In this document: one piece after another, positions 6,007 through 13,012 of the stretch | Layout of the letters: each line of letters begins with the position of its first letter | Position numbering within the stretch: position 1 is the stretch's first letter | Assembly (NCBI GenBank): GCA_900768345.1 | Contig: CAAGCO010000006.1 | Location: 1-26,577 of the forward strand | Source: Bacilli bacterium | GTDB taxonomy: Bacteria > Bacillota_I > Bacilli_A > RF39 > UBA660 | Reading direction: 5' to 3' | DNA: 26,577 nt | Program-made: the position numbers and the translations under genes | The notes under the pieces: model-generated | What the model was told of the DNA's origin: nothing | Databases searched by the model: none | Seen by the model: the letters and a program-made list of their open reading frames with translations, nothing else

Positions 6007-6510
6007 CTAAATAACTTCAAATATTTTTTGAATTATAAATACAATTAATAAGAACGATACTATTCCTGCTGGAATTGAAATCATTATATTTTTCTTATCA
6101 CTTAATTTAGTCTTCTTTAATAAAAGATTTATTCCATTTATTGCTAATATCATCAAACCATATAAAATATTAATTATAGCTAAAACTAAATATTCAATTT
6201 TATAAAGGAAACAACTAAAGCCAATACTATAACATGGTTTTAAACTTTCACTTAAATTTGATAATAAAACTCCGAGTAATCCTGATAAAAATCCCCACAT
6301 AATTGTAATTAAGATATCTTTAAATATAACTTTTTTATCATACCTTTTATCGTACTTTTTAATGTAATAAATTATAAACGCTACTAAAAGTATTAAAAAA
6401 TAAATATAGTATCCAACTGTATCAGTTAAGAAAGTGTTATCTATAAAAAAGATAACATTCATTAATATATTTATAATTAATGCATAAATAGTTAATTTTT
6501 TATAATTCAT
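6007..6510 (-). CDS. multi-pass membrane protein of unknown function
   Basis: This 167-aa protein is made mostly of hydrophobic helices, with about four to five membrane segments (near residues 7-25, 33-50, 65-85, 105-130 and 143-165). Short basic loops between them (KKYDKRYDKK, KKTKLSDKK) suggest which sides face the cytoplasm. Two cysteines lie in the loop before the fourth segment (KPCYSIGFSCF). No family motif is recognised. AGGTGA lies just upstream of the ATG, overlapping the stop of the DUF4236 gene, so it is translated as part of the operon. A helper or anchor role is possible but not shown. Confidence 0.7.
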   Translation of the reverse strand: MNYKKLTIYALIINILMNVIFFIDNTFLTDTVGYYIYFLILLVAFIIYYIKKYDKRYDKKVIFKDILITIMWGFLSGLLGVLLSNLSESLKPCYSIGFSCFLYKIEYLVLAIINILYGLMILAINGINLLLKKTKLSDKKNIMISIPAGIVSFLLIVFIIQKIFEVI

Positions 6511-6517
6511 AATTCAC

Positions 6518-6826
6518 CTACTTTATATTTTTTGTAAAAGATTCTGCGATATCTTCTACTACTTCATCAAAAGATTTATCTTTAATATTTTTACCATCTT
6601 TTGTAGTATCCTTTATAATATCTTTTATAACACTTGTGTCTTCTTTTGTTTCTGTTTGATAAGAAAGACCAGTCCCTGGTAAACTTATTGTTTTTCTAGT
6701 TTTACCTTTCGCAGTTTTTCCAATTCTAAAACCTTTAAATCCAAAACTATAACCTATTCCGGATTTACTTAAGTTTAATTTAAAACCCTTTCCTAAATTA
6801 AAACTTTTTCTAAATCTTAATCCCAT
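6518..6826 (-). CDS. DUF4236 protein
   Basis: This 102-aa protein contains the conserved N-terminal DUF4236 module: MGLRFRKSFNLGKGFKLNL, then SKSGIGYSFGFKGFRIGKTAKGK and SLPGTGLSY. It is a small Gly/aromatic-rich beta module of unknown function, often found at the start of longer proteins. Here a charged helical tail of about 45 residues follows. I begin at the ATG at 6826 (GGTGA 5 nt upstream) rather than the in-frame GTG at 6838, because the family normally begins MG(L/F)RFRKS and the GTG lacks a binding site. It is the first gene of the leftward operon, preceded by an extended -10 promoter and the mscL terminator. Confidence 0.8.
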   Translation of the reverse strand: MGLRFRKSFNLGKGFKLNLSKSGIGYSFGFKGFRIGKTAKGKTRKTISLPGTGLSYQTETKEDTSVIKDIIKDTTKDGKNIKDKSFDEVVEDIAESFTKNIK

Positions 6827-6849
6827 ATCTTCACCCACTATATATTAAA

Positions 6850-6855
6850 ATTATA
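6850..6855 (-). promoter_or_regulatory. -10 box of the DUF4236-led operon
   Basis: On the minus strand TGATATAAT gives an extended -10 (TATAAT at 6850-6855). No convincing -35 is present. It sits between the mscL terminator and the first gene of the operon. Confidence 0.55.
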
Positions 6856-6874
6856 TCATAGTTTTCAAAATTAA

Positions 6875-6894
6875 AACCTCTTTTTATAGAGGTT
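6875..6894 (-). terminator. mscL terminator
   Basis: A 7-bp stem (6875-6881 with 6888-6894, 6-nt loop) is followed on the minus strand by TTTTAATTTT. It lies just beyond the mscL stop codon. Confidence 0.75.
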
Positions 6895-6900
6895 AACATT

Positions 6901-7356
6901 TTATTTTTGCTTTTTTAATAAATCTCTTATTTCTTCTAAAAGAATTACTTCATCTGATTTTTTTGGTTCTTCTTTTTGTTCTTCTTTTTTCTCTTCTTCT
7001 TTTGCTTTATGTAAGAATTTATTTATTACTTTTACTAATATAAATATACAGAATGCTATAATTAGGAAATTAATAATATTTTGAATGAATGAACCATAGT
7101 TAATAGATGCATCTTTTACTTTTAATGATAAACCCGTAAAGTCATATCCACCAATAATAACACCTATTAATGGCATTATTATATCGTTTACTAATGATGA
7201 TACAATTGTACTAAAAGCACCACCAATTACAACACCAACAGCTAAGTCAATTACATTTCCTCTTTTAATAAAAGTTTTAAATTCTTCAAAAAGTCCTTTT
7301 GATTTCTTTTCTAAAGCTTTAATGTTTTCTTTAGGATTTTTAATTTTTTCTTTCAT
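6901..7356 (-). CDS. mscL: large-conductance mechanosensitive channel MscL
   Basis: This 151-aa homologue of MscL, the homopentameric membrane channel that opens under high membrane tension to release solutes on osmotic downshock, shows the family core FKTFIKRGNVIDLAVGVVIG, followed by AFSTIVSSLVNDIIMPLIG (first transmembrane helix and gate). A periplasmic loop comes next (about 77-95), then a second transmembrane helix (about 100-120). A Lys/Glu-rich cytoplasmic segment leads to the terminal helix LLEEIRDLLKKQK. The N-terminus is about 25 residues longer than the usual start and is basic. The gene is monocistronic, with its own -10 box and terminator. Confidence 0.96.
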   Translation of the reverse strand: MKEKIKNPKENIKALEKKSKGLFEEFKTFIKRGNVIDLAVGVVIGGAFSTIVSSLVNDIIMPLIGVIIGGYDFTGLSLKVKDASINYGSFIQNIINFLIIAFCIFILVKVINKFLHKAKEEEKKEEQKEEPKKSDEVILLEEIRDLLKKQK

Positions 7357-7374
7357 ACTACCACTTCCGAAATT

Positions 7375-7380
7375 ATTATA
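7375..7380 (-). promoter_or_regulatory. -10 box of mscL
   Basis: On the minus strand TGTTATAAT forms an extended -10 (TATAAT at 7375-7380), about 18 nt from the mscL start codon. The -35 region is weak. Confidence 0.5.
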
Positions 7381-7408
7381 ACAAAATATTCATAAATCTA
7401 GAAGTTTT

Positions 7409-8260
7409 TTAAAAAAATAATAATGATGTTCCAATAACTATAATAATGATTCCTATGATTTGTTTTTTATTAACTTTTTCTTTTAAGAAAATTATTGATA
7501 TTAATATTGATACAACTAGACTTAACTTCTCTATTGGAAATACTACGCTTGCTTCTCCAAGTGCTAAAGCTTTAAAATAGAAAAGCCATGATAACGATGT
7601 TGATAGGCCAGATAATATAATAAATAACCAACTTCTTTTTTCAATGTCTTTTATAGATTTATATTTCTTTTTAAATAAAGTTATAATTGTTAATATTATC
7701 AGAACTACTATTGTTCTTAAAAATGTTATGAGTGTAGTATTAGCGCTTTCTATACCTATTTTACTTAATAATGTTGTTGTACTTGTGAACACAGCTGTTA
7801 AGATTGCATAAATTATCCATTTATTATCTTTTGAGTCTTTAGATTCTTTTTTTATAGTTAAGAATGTACCTGACAATATTAATACAATTGATATTATTTT
7901 TATAGATGTTATTTTTTCATTTAAAAATATAGATGATAATATTAGTGTTAGTACTACACTTGTTTTATCAATTGGTGTTACTTTACTAACAGTTCCAAGG
8001 TCTAATGCTTTAAAATAGCAAATCCATAATAAAGTATTTGAGATACCAGATAATATTAAAAATAATATAGTTTTTGTGTCTAGTAAAAATATATCATTTA
8101 AGTTTTCTTTCCATATTGCAATTAAAAATAAAAATAGTGAGATTACTATTGTTCTTAAGAATGTTGCTAAAAGAGAATCTATGTTCTTAATACCTGTTTT
8201 AGCAAACACTGAAGTTAGTCCGGAAAATACTGAAGCTAGTAAAGCATAAATTATATACAT
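7409..8260 (-). CDS. EamA/DMT-family transporter
   Basis: This 283-aa protein has ten predicted membrane helices in two homologous halves, the standard EamA plan. The halves share the same sequence pattern (ASVFSGLTSVFAKTGIKNID then LATFLRTIVISL; AVFTSTTTLLSKIGIESANT then LITFLRTIVVLI). Each half ends with a conserved segment of the type LSGISNTLLWICYFKALDLG. Members export or import small metabolites such as amino acids or nucleosides; the substrate cannot be told. The start follows AGGAG by 7 nt. There is no terminator between it and mscL downstream, whose -10 box lies in the 52-nt gap. Confidence 0.88.
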   Translation of the reverse strand: MYIIYALLASVFSGLTSVFAKTGIKNIDSLLATFLRTIVISLFLFLIAIWKENLNDIFLLDTKTILFLILSGISNTLLWICYFKALDLGTVSKVTPIDKTSVVLTLILSSIFLNEKITSIKIISIVLILSGTFLTIKKESKDSKDNKWIIYAILTAVFTSTTTLLSKIGIESANTTLITFLRTIVVLIILTIITLFKKKYKSIKDIEKRSWLFIILSGLSTSLSWLFYFKALALGEASVVFPIEKLSLVVSILISIIFLKEKVNKKQIIGIIIIVIGTSLLFF

Positions 8261-8292
8261 ATATTGTCTCCTAATAGTATTATGGCTTTTTA

Positions 8293-8321
8293 TTGATTTT
8301 TCATTCTTTTTATGGTATAAT
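8293..8321 (+). promoter_or_regulatory. mraZ promoter
   Basis: TTGATT (8293-8298), a 17-nt spacer and TATAAT (8316-8321) with an upstream TGG (extended -10) precede AAGGGGG and the mraZ ATG. I see no array of MraZ-type operator repeats here. Confidence 0.8.
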
Positions 8322-8345
8322 CTTAGTGTTTTTTAAGGGGGATTT

Positions 8346-8777
8346 ATGTTTGGAGAAGAAATAATTTTAGGATATAAAGAAGCTAGTGTTGATAGTAAAG
8401 GTAGAATTATACTACCAAAATTTTCTGGTGCTGAAACTGGTGAAAAGATTGCTATAGTTGATAATGGACCTAGATCATTAAAACTATATGCTTTATTAAG
8501 TATGAAAAAAACAATTGATGCATTAAATAGAAATTGTAGTCCTGATGAGTTTGAAAGATTACAAGCTTTAAATGATAGATTACAATTATTATATTATTCA
8601 TATCTTGCTACTAGTAACGTTGATTCACAAAGAAGAATTAATATACCAGATCAAATAATTAGAAGTCACGGTTTTACTGATAGTGTAATTATGCAAGGTT
8701 GTGGTACAAACTTAACAATTTATAGTGATAAAGAAACATATGAAGATTATGTTAGAAAATTAAGAGCAACTAATTAG
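8346..8777 (+). CDS. mraZ: MraZ-family DNA-binding protein
   Basis: This 143-aa protein has two AbrB-like swapped-hairpin halves, each with the MraZ DxxxR signature: VDSKGRIILP near residue 17 and VDSQRRINIP near residue 97. The second half ends with the family-like VIMQGCGTNLTIYSDKETYEDY. MraZ forms ring-shaped oligomers and represses its own promoter and the division/cell-wall operon. Family length is about 140-150 aa, so it is complete. It is not followed by rsmH/ftsL here; a terminator lies over its stop codon and an MBL-fold gene comes next, with murE 1.6 kb further on. It is therefore an orphan mraZ or a divergent paralogue with a different target. Confidence 0.82.
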   Translation: MFGEEIILGYKEASVDSKGRIILPKFSGAETGEKIAIVDNGPRSLKLYALLSMKKTIDALNRNCSPDEFERLQALNDRLQLLYYSYLATSNVDSQRRINIPDQIIRSHGFTDSVIMQGCGTNLTIYSDKETYEDYVRKLRATN

Positions 8778-8786
8778 CTCTTTTTT
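8763..8786 (+). terminator. mraZ terminator overlapping the stop codon
   Basis: A 5-bp GC-containing stem (8763-8767 with 8777-8781) is followed by six T. The stop codon TAG (8775-8777) lies in the hairpin. Readthrough may feed the MBL-fold gene 24 nt on. Confidence 0.75.
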
Positions 8787-8809
8787 GTTATAATTTAATT
8801 GGTGATGAT

Positions 8810-9436
8810 ATGAAAAATATAAATTTATTTAAACATAATAGTATTAAAATAACTGGGGACTTTAATATATGCATTGATCCATTTGAAATAGATAACGAAA
8901 CTAAAGATGCCGATATTATATTTATTACACATAGTCATTATGATCATTTTTCTATTAAAGATATTTTAAAAATTAAAAATGAAAATACTATAATTGTTAG
9001 TACTAAAGATACTTATCAGGAGTTAATTAAATATTTTGATAGTAATAAAATTATAATTGTTATTCCTAATAATAGTTATGAAGTTCTTGGTATAAAGTTT
9101 GATACAGTTAGAGCATACAATGTAAATAAAAGTTTTCATCCTATAGATAATGATTGGGTTGGCTACATTATAAATATTGATAATACCAAATATTATATTA
9201 TGGGAGACACTGATATTAATGATGATGTGTTAAAAGTTAAATGTGATGTGTTATTTATACCTATCGGTGGAACATACACTATGAATTATAAAGAAGCTGC
9301 AAGTTACACAAATACTATCAACCCTAAGATAGTTATTCCTACTCACTATGGCTTAATTGTTGGAGATTCTAAGTTAGGTCAAGAATTCAAATCACTTATA
9401 AATAATAATATATCTTGTGAAATCTATATCAAATAA
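8810..9436 (+). CDS. MBL-fold metallo-hydrolase (UlaG-like)
   Basis: This 208-aa metallo-beta-lactamase-fold enzyme carries the zinc motif THSHYDHFS (residues about 41-49), the later GDTDIN segment (metal-bridging Asp) and a C-terminal THYG histidine. This compact form resembles the Lactamase_B_3/UlaG-like subfamily, which hydrolyses phosphodiester or lactone bonds; the substrate is unknown. GGTGAT precedes the ATG by 3-8 nt. It follows the mraZ terminator and ends at a bidirectional terminator shared with the convergent DUF1292-like gene. Confidence 0.85.
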   Translation: MKNINLFKHNSIKITGDFNICIDPFEIDNETKDADIIFITHSHYDHFSIKDILKIKNENTIIVSTKDTYQELIKYFDSNKIIIVIPNNSYEVLGIKFDTVRAYNVNKSFHPIDNDWVGYIINIDNTKYYIMGDTDINDDVLKVKCDVLFIPIGGTYTMNYKEAASYTNTINPKIVIPTHYGLIVGDSKLGQEFKSLINNNISCEIYIK

Positions 9437-9437
9437 A

Positions 9438-9457
9438 AAGAATGATTAATCATTCTT
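9438..9457 (+). terminator. bidirectional terminator between convergent genes
   Basis: A perfect 20-nt palindrome (9438-9457) starts immediately after the MBL gene and reaches the stop codon of the leftward gene. A-runs flank it on the left and T/A runs on the right. Confidence 0.65.
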
Positions 9458-9677
9458 AAAATCTTTTAGCAAATTCAACTTCTAGTATATCTAGAAGTTT
9501 TTTATCACTTACTGTTTTAACAACAGTGTTCAAGTCTTCCATAAATTCTTCTACTATTTGGATTTCTCCGCCTGTTATTTCTACTAGATACATATATTTT
9601 TTTCCTTTATATTCTAGTTCATCAACTACTGCGAATTCTTTATCATTTAATATTAAAGTTTTTACTTCTTCTTCCAT
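9456..9677 (-). CDS. small DUF1292-like protein
   Basis: This 73-aa acidic protein has a beta-rich pattern (VKTLILNDKEFAVVDELEYKG, then KKYMYLVEITGG) reminiscent of the DUF1292/YrzB family of small Bacillota proteins, whose function is unknown. The match is partial. Its ATG overlaps the stop of the upstream gene (TAATG), and its AAGGAGC binding site lies within the last codons of that gene, so translation is coupled to the 180-aa membrane protein. Confidence 0.7.
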   Translation of the reverse strand: MEEEVKTLILNDKEFAVVDELEYKGKKYMYLVEITGGEIQIVEEFMEDLNTVVKTVSDKKLLDILEVEFAKRF

Positions 9678-10219
9678 TATTTGCTCCTTACTTGATCCAT
9701 TTCTTGATTATGTTCATGTTCTTCAACTGTTTCTGTAAATCTAGGATCACTTCTTACGATATCATTTACTGACTCTTCTATTTCTCTATTTTTATTGCAA
9801 GTTACACAATCAGGATTAGAACATTTTTTTGCGATTGGGTTTCCGTCTAAAATGAATTCTAATTGTTTATCAGGATATGCCATATAACAACAACCTTGAT
9901 CATCTATAAGACTGCATATATTTTCTTTGTCATTTTCATAATCTGGATGATCACTTTTATATTCACTATATACTGTTCCGACTGCTTTATTGTAAGCTTT
10001 TTCTTCTTTGAAGTCAGCTATTTCATCAGCAAATATATATCCTAAAGCACCTGTTCCGAGTGTACCTACTGCTAAACCTACTATAACTGCTCTTTTTAAA
10101 GCTTTTTTAGCATTATCAACTATTTTATTAACATTTAATCTTTTTTGACTTCCAGTTTTAGGATTTACTACATAATACTCATTTTTATTTAATTCTTTTT
10201 TGAATTTATTAGTAATCAT
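9677..10219 (-). CDS. single-pass membrane protein with cysteine cluster, function unknown
   Basis: This 180-aa protein has a basic N-terminus (about 1-43), one Gly/Ala-rich membrane helix (about 44-66, VIVGLAVGTLGTGALGYIF) and a soluble acidic C-terminal part. Six cysteines lie in that part (ICSLIDDQGCCY and CSNPDCVTCN), which could bind metal or form disulphides. No family is recognised. It heads a two-gene operon with the DUF1292-like gene, joined by an overlapping TAATG. A promoter with an extended -10 lies about 25 nt upstream. Confidence 0.7.
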   Translation of the reverse strand: MITNKFKKELNKNEYYVVNPKTGSQKRLNVNKIVDNAKKALKRAVIVGLAVGTLGTGALGYIFADEIADFKEEKAYNKAVGTVYSEYKSDHPDYENDKENICSLIDDQGCCYMAYPDKQLEFILDGNPIAKKCSNPDCVTCNKNREIEESVNDIVRSDPRFTETVEEHEHNQEMDQVRSK

Positions 10220-10243
10220 AAATTATCCCTACTTTCTACTTAA

Positions 10244-10272
10244 ATGATAACATTCTAGTTAGTAAAATGCAA
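10244..10272 (-). promoter_or_regulatory. promoter of the 180-aa membrane protein operon
   Basis: On the minus strand TTGCAT (10267-10272), a 17-nt spacer and TATCAT (10244-10249) preceded by TGT. It is divergent from the murE promoter. Confidence 0.6.
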
Positions 10273-10356
10273 TAAACTATGTAATTATAGTGTTAAGTAA
10301 AATGTAATGTGGAATGTTTGTGGATGTAAACTAATTAATAATATTTTTTAATATGT

Positions 10357-10362
10357 TATAAT
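10357..10362 (+). promoter_or_regulatory. -10 box of murE
   Basis: TGTTATAAT gives an extended -10 (TATAAT at 10357-10362), followed by GAGGAAGTGAG before the ATG. There is no clear -35. Confidence 0.55.
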
Positions 10363-10384
10363 ATTATTTAGAGGAAGTGAGAAA

Positions 10385-11746
10385 ATGTTTAAATTTGAAA
10401 GTGATTCTAGAAAAGTACAAAAAGGACAAACTTTTATCGCTTTAAAAGGTTTAACTGTAGATGGCCATGATTTTATAGAAAATGCTATTAAGAATGGAGC
10501 ATCTAAAATTATATGTGAAAAAGATATTGACTTTGATATTCCATATGAAAAAGTTGAAGATACTGATAAATATTTAAGAGAAATTCTTCATAAAGAATAT
10601 GGTGAAAAGTTAAATGAAATGAAACTTATTGGTGTTACTGGTACTAATGGTAAGACTACTAGTTGTTATTTAACTTATCAAATGTTACTTAATATGGGTG
10701 TAGATGCTGCTTATATTGGAACTATTGGTTATTATCATAAAGATGAGCATATTGAACTTAATAATACTACTCCAGATATATTAACTGTTTATAAACTTCT
10801 TATGAACGCATATGAAAGTGGAGCTAAAACAGTAGTTATGGAAGTAAGTAGTCAAGCTTTATCTTATGATAGACTTACTAATGTAAATTATTCAATTATC
10901 GGATTTACTAATCTAACTGAAGATCATTTAGATTATCATAAGACTATGGAAAATTATTTAAATGCTAAGTTATTAATACTTGATCATTTAACTAATGATG
11001 CTATCATAATTGTTAATTCTGATGATGAAGCAAGTGAACATTTTAAAAAAGAAGGACACAAGAGAGTTTCTTTTGGATTTTATGGAGACTATAAAATTAT
11101 TAATTTTGAAACTCACCCAAGTGAAACAAATCTTACATTTAGTTTTGAAGGAAAAACTTATGATGTGTTAGTTCCACTTACTAGTAAATTTAATGTTTAT
11201 AACTACTTAACTGTTGTATCTATTCTTAATCAATATGGATTTAGTATAGATGAAATTGTTAGTAAAACTAGTATGATAAAAGCACCTAAAGGTAGATGTG
11301 AAGCATATAAAGTTAATGGTGGTGTTGCTGTTATTGATTATGCTCACACACCAGACGCTGTAGAAAAAGTTATTACTGCATATAATGAGCTTAAAAAGAA
11401 TCGTGTAATTACTATAGTTGGTTGTGGAGGAGATAGAGATCCTAAGAAGAGACCTATCATGGGAGAAATTGCTAGTAGATTATCTGATTATGTAATATTT
11501 ACTAGTGATAACCCTAGAACAGAAGATCCACAAGCTATTATGGATGATATATTAGAGGGTGTTAAAAAAGATAACTATGAAGTTATCCTAGATAGAAGAC
11601 AAGCTATTAAACATGGTATTGATATTATGGAAAAAGATGATATTTTATTAATACTTGGTAAAGGACATGAAGATTATCAAATAATTGGTAGAGAAAAAAT
11701 ACATTTAGATGACGCTGAAGAAGTATTGAATTATAAATCAAATTAA
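10385..11746 (+). CDS. murE: UDP-N-acetylmuramoyl-dipeptide ligase MurE (probably meso-DAP-adding)
   Basis: This 453-aa cytoplasmic Mur ligase adds the third residue to UDP-MurNAc-L-Ala-D-Glu with ATP. Visible motifs are TGTNGKTT at 85-92 (P-loop), HLDYH at 181-185, the likely carbamylated lysine K195 in NAKLLI, and IDYAHTPD near 318-324. The determinant of the third amino acid reads DNPR at 375-378, the signature of meso-diaminopimelate enzymes; lysine-adding enzymes differ there. GHE near 430 completes the C-terminal domain. It stands alone outside a division/cell-wall cluster. Its end overlaps the convergent HD-domain gene by 9 nt. It shows that the organism makes peptidoglycan and is not a wall-less mollicute. 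Confidence 0.95.
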   Translation: MFKFESDSRKVQKGQTFIALKGLTVDGHDFIENAIKNGASKIICEKDIDFDIPYEKVEDTDKYLREILHKEYGEKLNEMKLIGVTGTNGKTTSCYLTYQMLLNMGVDAAYIGTIGYYHKDEHIELNNTTPDILTVYKLLMNAYESGAKTVVMEVSSQALSYDRLTNVNYSIIGFTNLTEDHLDYHKTMENYLNAKLLILDHLTNDAIIIVNSDDEASEHFKKEGHKRVSFGFYGDYKIINFETHPSETNLTFSFEGKTYDVLVPLTSKFNVYNYLTVVSILNQYGFSIDEIVSKTSMIKAPKGRCEAYKVNGGVAVIDYAHTPDAVEKVITAYNELKKNRVITIVGCGGDRDPKKRPIMGEIASRLSDYVIFTSDNPRTEDPQAIMDDILEGVKKDNYEVILDRRQAIKHGIDIMEKDDILLILGKGHEDYQIIGREKIHLDDAEEVLNYKSN

Positions 11747-12250
11747 TTCTTTTATAGCATTAAGTCTTAAAATACGTTTTTGAATGGTTGAAGGAGCATG
11801 TGCATAAGCATCAGCATATTGTACCTTCAATCTTTTTATTTCTAATTCTCTATTTTTAATATTATTAGTATCTATAGGTGTATCATGATTTTCTATAATA
11901 TAAAGTATTTCTTCTTTTGGTTCTATATTTAATCTTATTAATATTTTTTCTGCTATTTCTTTTGATTTTTTTGGATGACCTTTAAAATGTCTTACTCCAT
12001 CTTCTCCATCTTGATAACTAAATGGTTTACCTATGTCATGAAGTAATACTATTAATCTAAGTTCAAAATCTGGTTCAATATGTTTTAATGCTTCGATAGT
12101 GTGATTCCATACATCAAATGAATGATGAGGATGTTTTTGATCAAAACATACTTCACTTTTAAGTTCAGGTATTAACATAAATATATAATCTTCATTACTT
12201 CTTATCTCTTCTTCAATATTTTCACTTGTTAAAATACTTTCTAAATTCAT
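11738..12250 (-). CDS. HD-domain phosphohydrolase
   Basis: This 170-aa HD-superfamily metal-dependent hydrolase has the motif series H-HD-H-D: HPHHSFDVWNHT (residues about 40-51), LLHDIGKP (about 69-76), the histidines of RHFKGHPKKS and a final Asp in QYADAYAHA. It resembles the HD region found at the C-terminus of CCA-adding enzymes and in small stand-alone nucleotide or RNA phosphohydrolases. The substrate is unknown. AAGGA lies 7 nt before the ATG. Its 3' end overlaps murE on the opposite strand by 9 nt. Confidence 0.85.
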   Translation of the reverse strand: MNLESILTSENIEEEIRSNEDYIFMLIPELKSEVCFDQKHPHHSFDVWNHTIEALKHIEPDFELRLIVLLHDIGKPFSYQDGEDGVRHFKGHPKKSKEIAEKILIRLNIEPKEEILYIIENHDTPIDTNNIKNRELEIKRLKVQYADAYAHAPSTIQKRILRLNAIKELI

Positions 12251-12292
12251 ATATATTCCTTATAAATAAATACTATCATATTTTACACTATG

Positions 12293-12334
12293 AAAAAAGA
12301 TACATTAAATATTTGATTCATACTTAATGTATCT
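12293..12334 (-). terminator. leftward intrinsic terminator in the intergenic region
   Basis: An 11-bp stem (12298-12308 with 12324-12334, 15-nt loop) is followed on the minus strand by six T (12293-12298). It points left, yet no protein gene lies between it and the leftward promoter at 12505-12532. Confidence 0.75.
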
Positions 12335-12498
12335 CTATATAATAGAAATTGTTTTATTTAATTGTGAGTTGAAGCTACTTAATTTTTATTTTTCTTTTTA
12401 CCTACCTATCTATCATTCCTCCTTCTTACATATTTAATTCTACATATCAATTGTTATAAAATTGTGAAAATTAAATATCTTTTATGTAAAAGTGTAAA
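12293..12498 (-). ncRNA. candidate ~200-nt leftward small RNA
   Basis: The 303-bp gap between the HD gene and the next gene holds a complete leftward transcription unit: a promoter (12505-12532), about 200 transcribed nt and a strong terminator. No ORF longer than about 14 codons is present. An AAGGAGG sits one base before an ATG that reads only four codons (MIDR, stop), so it is not a normal initiation site. A purine-rich tract spans about 12381-12427 in this RNA, with short GATA/GGTA iterations. It could be a regulatory RNA or encode a very short peptide. Confidence 0.45.
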
Positions 12499-12504
12499 TA
12501 TAGT

Positions 12505-12532
12505 ATTATAATATTTATTAGAAGGTTGTAAA
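12505..12532 (-). promoter_or_regulatory. promoter of the candidate small RNA
   Basis: On the minus strand TTTACA (12527-12532), a 16-nt spacer and TATAAT (12505-12510). The predicted start is near 12498. Confidence 0.6.
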
Positions 12533-12553
12533 TAATATATTTAAGGAGAAAAT

Positions 12554-12982
12554 ATGATTGATAAGATTATTTTAACTGACAATAAATTTGATATAGAGAT
12601 ATTTAATAGAAATTTAGAGAAGTTATTTATGGATATAATAGATTCTATTGAAAAAAGAGATATAGATTCTATTAAAAATTATGTAGCATCTGATGTGTAT
12701 TATAAACTAAACATGATGGTTAACACTTATAAAGAAAAGAATATTAGTAGAACATTTAAAAATGTAAATATTGAGTCAATAGATATTGAAAACGTAGATA
12801 TTACTGATAACTTTATAACAATAGATACTATAGTAAAAGTTAGTTTCATTGATTCATTTAAGGATTATATTACTAATAACGTATATAAGATGATACTTAC
12901 TAAACGTAGAGGTAATGATAATTATAGTGAAATTGATATGAGAGGTTATGGTTATATACTTACTTACATAGATAACATTTAA
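12554..12982 (+). CDS. small soluble protein, possibly Tim44/NTF2-like
   Basis: This 142-aa protein has an N-terminal helix pair with the pattern FNRNLEKLFMDIIDSIEKRDID, then DVYYKL and a strand-rich part ending EIDMRGYGYILTYIDN. The layout (helices, then long strands carrying a DYITNN segment) resembles bacterial Tim44-like or NTF2-like domains, which usually act as protein- or ligand-binding modules; the resemblance is by eye and weak. There is no signal peptide or membrane segment. AAGGAG lies 7 nt before the ATG. A bidirectional terminator follows immediately. Confidence 0.65.
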   Translation: MIDKIILTDNKFDIEIFNRNLEKLFMDIIDSIEKRDIDSIKNYVASDVYYKLNMMVNTYKEKNISRTFKNVNIESIDIENVDITDNFITIDTIVKVSFIDSFKDYITNNVYKMILTKRRGNDNYSEIDMRGYGYILTYIDNI

Positions 12983-12988
12983 AAATAA

Positions 12989-13012
12989 AAAGAACGTTTA
13001 ACCGTTCTTTTT
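12989..13012 (+). terminator. bidirectional terminator between convergent genes
   Basis: An 8-bp stem (12989-12996 with 13003-13010, 6-nt loop) has T-runs on the + side and A-runs on the left. It serves the Tim44-like gene and the convergent phosphoketolase gene. Confidence 0.85.

Noticed and set aside
12384..12416. CCTCCTT-containing + strand sequence as a 16S rRNA 3' end fragment
   Set aside because: The similarity is limited to about ten bases; no rRNA helix sequence is nearby.
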